11,288 nucleotides of DNA from Streptococcaceae bacterium (GTDB lineage Bacteria > Bacillota > Bacilli > Lactobacillales > Streptococcaceae). The notes under the pieces were generated by a model that did not search any database, had not been told where the DNA came from, and was given only the letters and a program-made list of their open reading frames with translations. The DNA lies in the NCBI GenBank assembly GCA_902836505.1, contig CADFQU010000013.1:1-11288 (forward strand), written 5' to 3'. The position numbers and the translations under genes are program-made. Positions within the stretch are counted from its first letter, which is position 1; each line of letters starts with the position of its first letter. Positions 7,755-11,288 of the stretch are shown here, one piece after another.

Positions 7755-7815
7755 AAAAAAATGAATGATAAAAAAATGGACTAAATGGGAAAAAAAGTAA
7801 AAAAATGTTAAAAAA
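7755..7815. other. A-tract cluster upstream of the adhesin promoter
   Basis: Five runs of six or seven A lie at 7755-7761, 7770-7776, 7790-7796, 7799-7805 and 7810-7815. The centres of the last three are about 9-10 nt apart, and the second lies about two turns before them. That pattern suggests curved DNA or an upstream activating region for the promoter at 7849. Confidence 0.4.
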
Positions 7816-7830
7816 TAGAGGCAAACGACG

Positions 7831-7844
7831 TCTGAATATTCAGA
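7831..7844. promoter_or_regulatory. 14-bp perfect palindrome, candidate operator
   Basis: TCTGAATATTCAGA reads the same on both strands and ends 4 nt before the -35 of the adhesin promoter. The position suits a dimeric regulator, either an activator next to RNA polymerase or a repressor. I do not recognise the regulator, and I saw no second copy in the window. Confidence 0.5.
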
Positions 7845-7848
7845 AAGT

Positions 7849-7877
7849 TTGAAGGTAAGTAACAACTTTGATATAAT
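7849..7877 (+). promoter_or_regulatory. Main promoter of the YSIRK adhesin gene
   Basis: The -35 is TTGAAG (7849-7854), the spacer is exactly 17 nt and the -10 is a consensus TATAAT (7872-7877), with TG at 7869-7870 giving an extended -10. Transcription would start near 7884, leaving a leader of about 72 nt. Confidence 0.85.
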
Positions 7878-7880
7878 TAG

Positions 7881-7909
7881 TTGACGTTGATGAACAAGTC
7901 TGATAACAT
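7881..7909 (+). promoter_or_regulatory. Possible second promoter of the adhesin gene
   Basis: TTGACG (7881-7886) and TAACAT (7904-7909) are 17 nt apart, with TG at 7901-7902. The -10 is only 4 of 6 to consensus, so this may be chance. The -10 lies inside an inverted repeat (ATAACA, TT, TGTTAT, 7903-7916) that could be an operator or a small leader hairpin. Confidence 0.3.
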
Positions 7910-7938
7910 TTGTTATGTATCAAACAAAAAAATATGAA

Positions 7939-7945
7939 AAAGGAG
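7939..7945 (+). promoter_or_regulatory. Ribosome binding site, YSIRK adhesin
   Basis: AAAGGAG lies 10 nt before the ATG at 7956. A second ATG at 7965 is 19 nt away, so the first is the better start. Confidence 0.8.
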
Positions 7946-7955
7946 ATACAAATAA

Positions 7956-10900
7956 ATGAAGGAAATGTTTAATAGACGTCAGCGCTTTTCTTTGCGAAAG
8001 TATAGCGTTGGCGTTTGTTCTGTGTTACTAGGGACAGCGCTTTTTGCTGTCGGAGCTCCGACAGTAGCTGCGGAGGAAGCTAGTGCGCCTACTGACACAA
8101 GTAAGGAAGCAGCAAGCGTTCAACCTGAGTCGACTCAAGCGGCGCAAGATACTGCTACTACAGCTCCAACTGCAACTTATGCTCAGGGAGCAACAGCACC
8201 TAAAGTGGATCTCTCAAACTCTGCTTTAGCAGCTGAGGCAAAAGCAGCAACGGAAACTCCAGTTGCAACTTCAGAAAAAGCGGCTGAAGCAAAACCAGCA
8301 ACAGCTGAATCAGGTGTTACTGCTGAAGAAGCTGCTAAACCAGCTGCAGCTGAAGCAAAACCAGCAACTGAAGCAAAACCTTTAGTTGCAGAAGGTGACA
8401 AACCACGTGTACGTAGCCGTCGTGCTGTTACTAACGATGCTGTAACTGGAGACCACAACTCTAAGCCAGTAGCTGTAAGCACTTACTTAAAAGATGGGGA
8501 AACTGTTGATCCGACGATCACTAATCCTAACGGAGCAACTGTAAGCTCTCAAGAAGTCCCAGCTGGGTACGCAAGAAAAGAAGGAGATTACTATACATAC
8601 AGTATCGTAGATCTTACTAAGTTTAATCAACGTTACAATACAAACTACTATACTCGTGCCTATAAGAGATTTGATGCTTCTACAGAAACAACTGTTGAAT
8701 TAATAGATAAAACTACTGGTAATGTAGTAGAAACTAGAACTATTTCTGCGTCAAGTGGTATTCAAAAATTCACAACTACAAAAGCTGCTTCTAACGGAGA
8801 ATTGACTTGGCAAGTTGATTACGACCCAGGTACAGGAACGGGTCCTGGTAAAACGGACCAACCATTTATCCAATTAGGTTATGAAGTTGGAGCAAGTATC
8901 CAAGCTTTAGTAAATCCAAAGAATGAAGCTGAACAAAAATTATATCAAGATGTTTATAACGCACGTACATCAACAGATATACTAAACGTTGTTGAACCAG
9001 CTTATAACGGTCGTACAATTACTGATACAAATGCTAAAATTCCATTAGCTGTTGAAAAACCGACTTATTATAGAGTAGTTGATAAAAATAATGCTACATT
9101 CAATGCAAATAAAACTGATGTAACAGCTCAAGACTACGTACCAAATGGTAATGAAGTTGATTTAGCTAAATATGCAACTAAAGCTATGGAAGGACAACAT
9201 TTCACAGCGTCTGGTGAGCGTCAATTTGATGGATACAAACTTTACCAAACAGCAGATCCAGATTCAACGACTGGTTATGTTAGTCGTCCTTACAAAGTTG
9301 GAACTAAATTCATGGACGCGGAGCGTGCAGGAATTAAACGGATTAAAGAAATCGTAGGTGAAGATGGAACTGTTGTTGTTCGTGTTTATCTTCTAGATCC
9401 AAAACAACAAAGTAAACGTTCTGATGGTACATTGAGCACTGATGGCTACATGTTGCTAGCAGAAACGAAACCTATTAAACCTGGTGATTATAACAAAGAA
9501 GAATTAGCTGTTAAGAAAACTCCTCTTAACACCATTGCATTCACAGATAACAAAGGCGTAAATCATCCAAATGGTGTAGAAGTTTCATTTGATTTTCAAA
9601 ATGCTGCTGGATACACGCCTAAGAAAACTGTATTCGTACCATTTTTAGGAGACAATATTGGTCACCTTTCACCAAATAGCCAATTAGTAAATGGTGCATA
9701 TGTACAAATCGGTACCAACGTTGACTTGCTTAACTCTTTGACACCGTACAAACAACCTGTTTACTACTATGTCAAACAAGAACCAGTTGAAGTGACTCCA
9801 GAAGTTGAAAAACAATTGGATGGACGTGTACTTGTTGATGGTGAGTTCACCTTCAAATTAACAGAAGATAGCAGCAGTTCTGATAAACATGAAGAAACTG
9901 TTACGAACAAAGCAGACGGTAAAGCTACATTCAGCAAACTTACCTTTAACAAAGTTGGTACTTATAAATACAAGATCACTGAACAAAAGGGTTCTGATAC
10001 TAACGTTGACTACGATGCAATGACTGTTACCATGACAGTTACTGTAACTGAGAACGCTCAAGGTAATTTGCAAGCATCTGTTAAATACAGTGCTGAAGGT
10101 GGATTTAAATCAAGTGATGATGATAAGATCTTCAACAACTATGTTGTAGCTCCTGTTAAAGTGAAATTTGACTTCACTAAGAAATTGGCTGGTCGTGAAC
10201 TGAAAGATGGCGAATTCAAGTTCATCCTTAAAGATGCAAATGGTCAAGAAGTTGAAACGGTAGCTAACAAAAAAGATGGAACTGTAACATTTACTGAATT
10301 GTCATTTGACAATACGAAGATTGGTACGCATACCTATACTGTAGAAGAAGTTATTCCAGCAACGAAAGAAGCTGGTATGACTTACGATACGATGAAGGCA
10401 ACTATTACAGTCAAGGTTGCTAAGAACGGTCATGCTCTTACAACTGTAACCAACGTATCATCAACAGGTGGGGTAGATGCGAATGGTAATGCTACTGATG
10501 GAACAGAGGATAAAGAGTTCAACAACAAGATCACTCCTCCAGAGACTCCTGAGTTCCAACCAGAAAAATTCGTTCTTAACAAAGAAAAATTTGACATCAC
10601 TGGTACAAAACTCGTTGATGACGATGATGAGTTGACAGATGAGTATGCAGATACAAATGCAAACCCATATGCTGACAAAACTACTAACAATGAAGCAGAA
10701 AACATCAATACCAAGACTGTTGAACGCGGTGAAAAATTGGTTTACCAAGTATGGTTGGATACTAAGAACTTCACTGACAAGAACAACATCCAATCTGTAG
10801 GTATCTCTGATACATACGATGCAGAGAAATTGACTGTTAACGTTGGTGACATCAAGGCTTATGACAGCGTAACTGGTGAGGATGTAACAGCTAAATTTGA

Positions 10901-11288
10901 TATTACAGTAGCTAACGGAGTCATTACAGCTACATCTAAAGCTTCAATGAACAAATCTTTAGGTGATGCTGATAACACTCAAGTTATTGACACAACTAAA
11001 TTTGCATTTGGTCGCTACTACAAATTCGATATCCCAGCAACTGTTAAAGATTCAGTTGCAGGTGGGGTAGACATCGAAAACAAAGCGAACCAAATCGTTC
11101 ACGTTTACAACCCAGTAAGCAAATCTGTTGAAACTCCAGAAAAACCAACTCAAAAACGTGTAAACAGTGTACCAATCACTGTAGAATTTAACTTCACGAA
11201 ACGTTTGGAAGGTCGTGAGCTGAAAGCTGGCGAATTTACATTCGAGTTGAAAGACAGCGACAATGTTGTGGTTGCAACTGCAACCAAC
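7956..11288 (+). CDS. Large YSIRK adhesin with FctA-like and SspB-C2-like isopeptide domains (3' end outside window)
   Basis: The frame is open from the ATG to the right edge: 1111 codons, no stop. Residues 1-39 are a YSIRK-type signal peptide (FSLRKYSVGVCSVLLGT at 11-27, cleavage after VAA), which directs secretion at the septum. Residues 40-150 are rich in Ala, Thr, Glu, Lys and Pro, with AEAKPAT repeats, ending in RVRSRRAV (151-158), a motif often found before the folded part of streptococcal adhesins. Residues ~160-605 are a folded region I do not recognise. FctA/Spy0128-like pilin-linkage domains follow at ~613-730 (candidate Lys619, Glu676, Asn728) and ~735-858 (Lys742, Glu798, Asn857), and a third begins at ~1074 (Lys1082). 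Residues ~870-1055 resemble the SspB/antigen I/II C2 isopeptide domain (candidate Lys876, Asp952, Asn1042). More repeats and an LPXTG anchor are expected outside. Expression should come from the promoter at 7849. The ligand is unknown; adhesion is inferred. Confidence 0.88.
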   Translation, partial: MKEMFNRRQRFSLRKYSVGVCSVLLGTALFAVGAPTVAAEEASAPTDTSKEAASVQPESTQAAQDTATTAPTATYAQGATAPKVDLSNSALAAEAKAATETPVATSEKAAEAKPATAESGVTAEEAAKPAAAEAKPATEAKPLVAEGDKPRVRSRRAVTNDAVTGDHNSKPVAVSTYLKDGETVDPTITNPNGATVSSQEVPAGYARKEGDYYTYSIVDLTKFNQRYNTNYYTRAYKRFDASTETTVELIDKTTGNVVETRTISASSGIQKFTTTKAASNGELTWQVDYDPGTGTGPGKTDQPFIQLGYEVGASIQALVNPKNEAEQKLYQDVYNARTSTDILNVVEPAYNGRTITDTNAKIPLAVEKPTYYRVVDKNNATFNANKTDVTAQDYVPNGNEVDLAKYATKAMEGQHFTASGERQFDGYKLYQTADPDSTTGYVSRPYKVGTKFMDAERAGIKRIKEIVGEDGTVVVRVYLLDPKQQSKRSDGTLSTDGYMLLAETKPIKPGDYNKEELAVKKTPLNTIAFTDNKGVNHPNGVEVSFDFQNAAGYTPKKTVFVPFLGDNIGHLSPNSQLVNGAYVQIGTNVDLLNSLTPYKQPVYYYVKQEPVEVTPEVEKQLDGRVLVDGEFTFKLTEDSSSSDKHEETVTNKADGKATFSKLTFNKVGTYKYKITEQKGSDTNVDYDAMTVTMTVTVTENAQGNLQASVKYSAEGGFKSSDDDKIFNNYVVAPVKVKFDFTKKLAGRELKDGEFKFILKDANGQEVETVANKKDGTVTFTELSFDNTKIGTHTYTVEEVIPATKEAGMTYDTMKATITVKVAKNGHALTTVTNVSSTGGVDANGNATDGTEDKEFNNKITPPETPEFQPEKFVLNKEKFDITGTKLVDDDDELTDEYADTNANPYADKTTNNEAENINTKTVERGEKLVYQVWLDTKNFTDKNNIQSVGISDTYDAEKLTVNVGDIKAYDSVTGEDVTAKFDITVANGVITATSKASMNKSLGDADNTQVIDTTKFAFGRYYKFDIPATVKDSVAGGVDIENKANQIVHVYNPVSKSVETPEKPTQKRVNSVPITVEFNFTKRLEGRELKAGEFTFELKDSDNVVVATATN
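8283..8380 (+). repeat. In-frame direct repeats in the Ala-rich leader
   Basis: An identical 20-nt stretch encoding most of AEAKPAT occurs at 8283-8302 and 8349-8368, 66 nt apart and in frame. A third, shorter EAKP copy is at 8370-8380. The segment is probably extended and spaces the adhesive region from the signal peptide. Confidence 0.7.
10161..11288 (+). repeat. About 340-codon domain module, second copy starting at 11181
   Basis: The sequence from 11181 resembles that from 10161. Over the first 25 codons 18 residues are identical, including FTK, GRELK and GEF, and about 72% of bases match by hand count. The 1020-nt period spans one FctA-like plus one SspB-C2-like domain. Only the start of the second copy is in view. 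Confidence 0.55.

Noticed and set aside
8183..8482. A 99-codon - strand open frame, rich in Ala and Ser
   Set aside because: It is antisense of the Ala/Glu/Lys repeat leader of the adhesin and results from base composition.
7956..11288. A possible broken gene, since no stop-bounded gene follows the YfhO gene
   Set aside because: Translation from the ATG at 7956 is open for 1111 codons to the edge, so it is a long intact frame cut by the window, not a pseudogene.

Overview
The window looks like chromosome from a viridans-type oral Streptococcus. The evidence is a YSIRK-type signal peptide, an LPSTG sortase anchor, FctA/Spy0128-like pilin-linkage domains, an SspB (antigen I/II) C2-like domain, AAAGGAG ribosome sites, extended -10 promoters and moderate-to-low GC. 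I cannot name the species. No transposase, phage gene, CRISPR array, tRNA or rRNA is visible.

Layout, all genes on the + strand. (1) 1-1935 is a DUF2079-family polytopic membrane protein whose reading frame is open to the left edge, so its true start is probably outside. A hairpin terminator follows at about 2017-2052. (2) 2332-3693 is a self-contained surface-protein gene with its own promoter, ribosome site and terminator. It encodes a signal peptide, two Cna-like Ig-fold domains, a mucin-like Thr stalk containing a 63-nt tandem duplication, and an LPSTG anchor. (3) 3767-4726 and 4747-7671 are a tight two-gene operon: a DPM1/CsbB-like GT2 glycosyltransferase with two C-terminal membrane helices, and a 974-residue YfhO-family membrane protein. 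A strong terminator follows at 7699-7730. (4) 7731-7955 is a regulatory region with A-tracts, a 14-bp perfect palindrome, a near-consensus extended -10 promoter and a possible second promoter. (5) 7956-11288 (continuing beyond the right edge) is the first 1111 codons of a large YSIRK adhesin. It has an Ala/Glu/Lys/Pro-rich leader, an N-terminal region I do not recognise, and alternating FctA-like and SspB-C2-like isopeptide domains.

How the genes may work together: a GT2 of this type normally charges undecaprenyl phosphate with a sugar on the cytoplasmic face. YfhO and DUF2079 proteins are polytopic and GT-C-like, and such proteins move the sugar from the lipid carrier to an acceptor outside the cell. 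In other Firmicutes the CsbB/YfhO pair glycosylates lipoteichoic acid, and in streptococci related GT2/GT-C pairs have been linked to glycosylation of extracellular Ser/Thr-rich disordered regions. An LPXTG protein with 46 Ser/Thr among 61 stalk residues sits between the two GT-C-like genes. The most interesting hypothesis is therefore that this locus makes, and glycosylates, a mucin-like surface protein. That link is inferred from gene context only.
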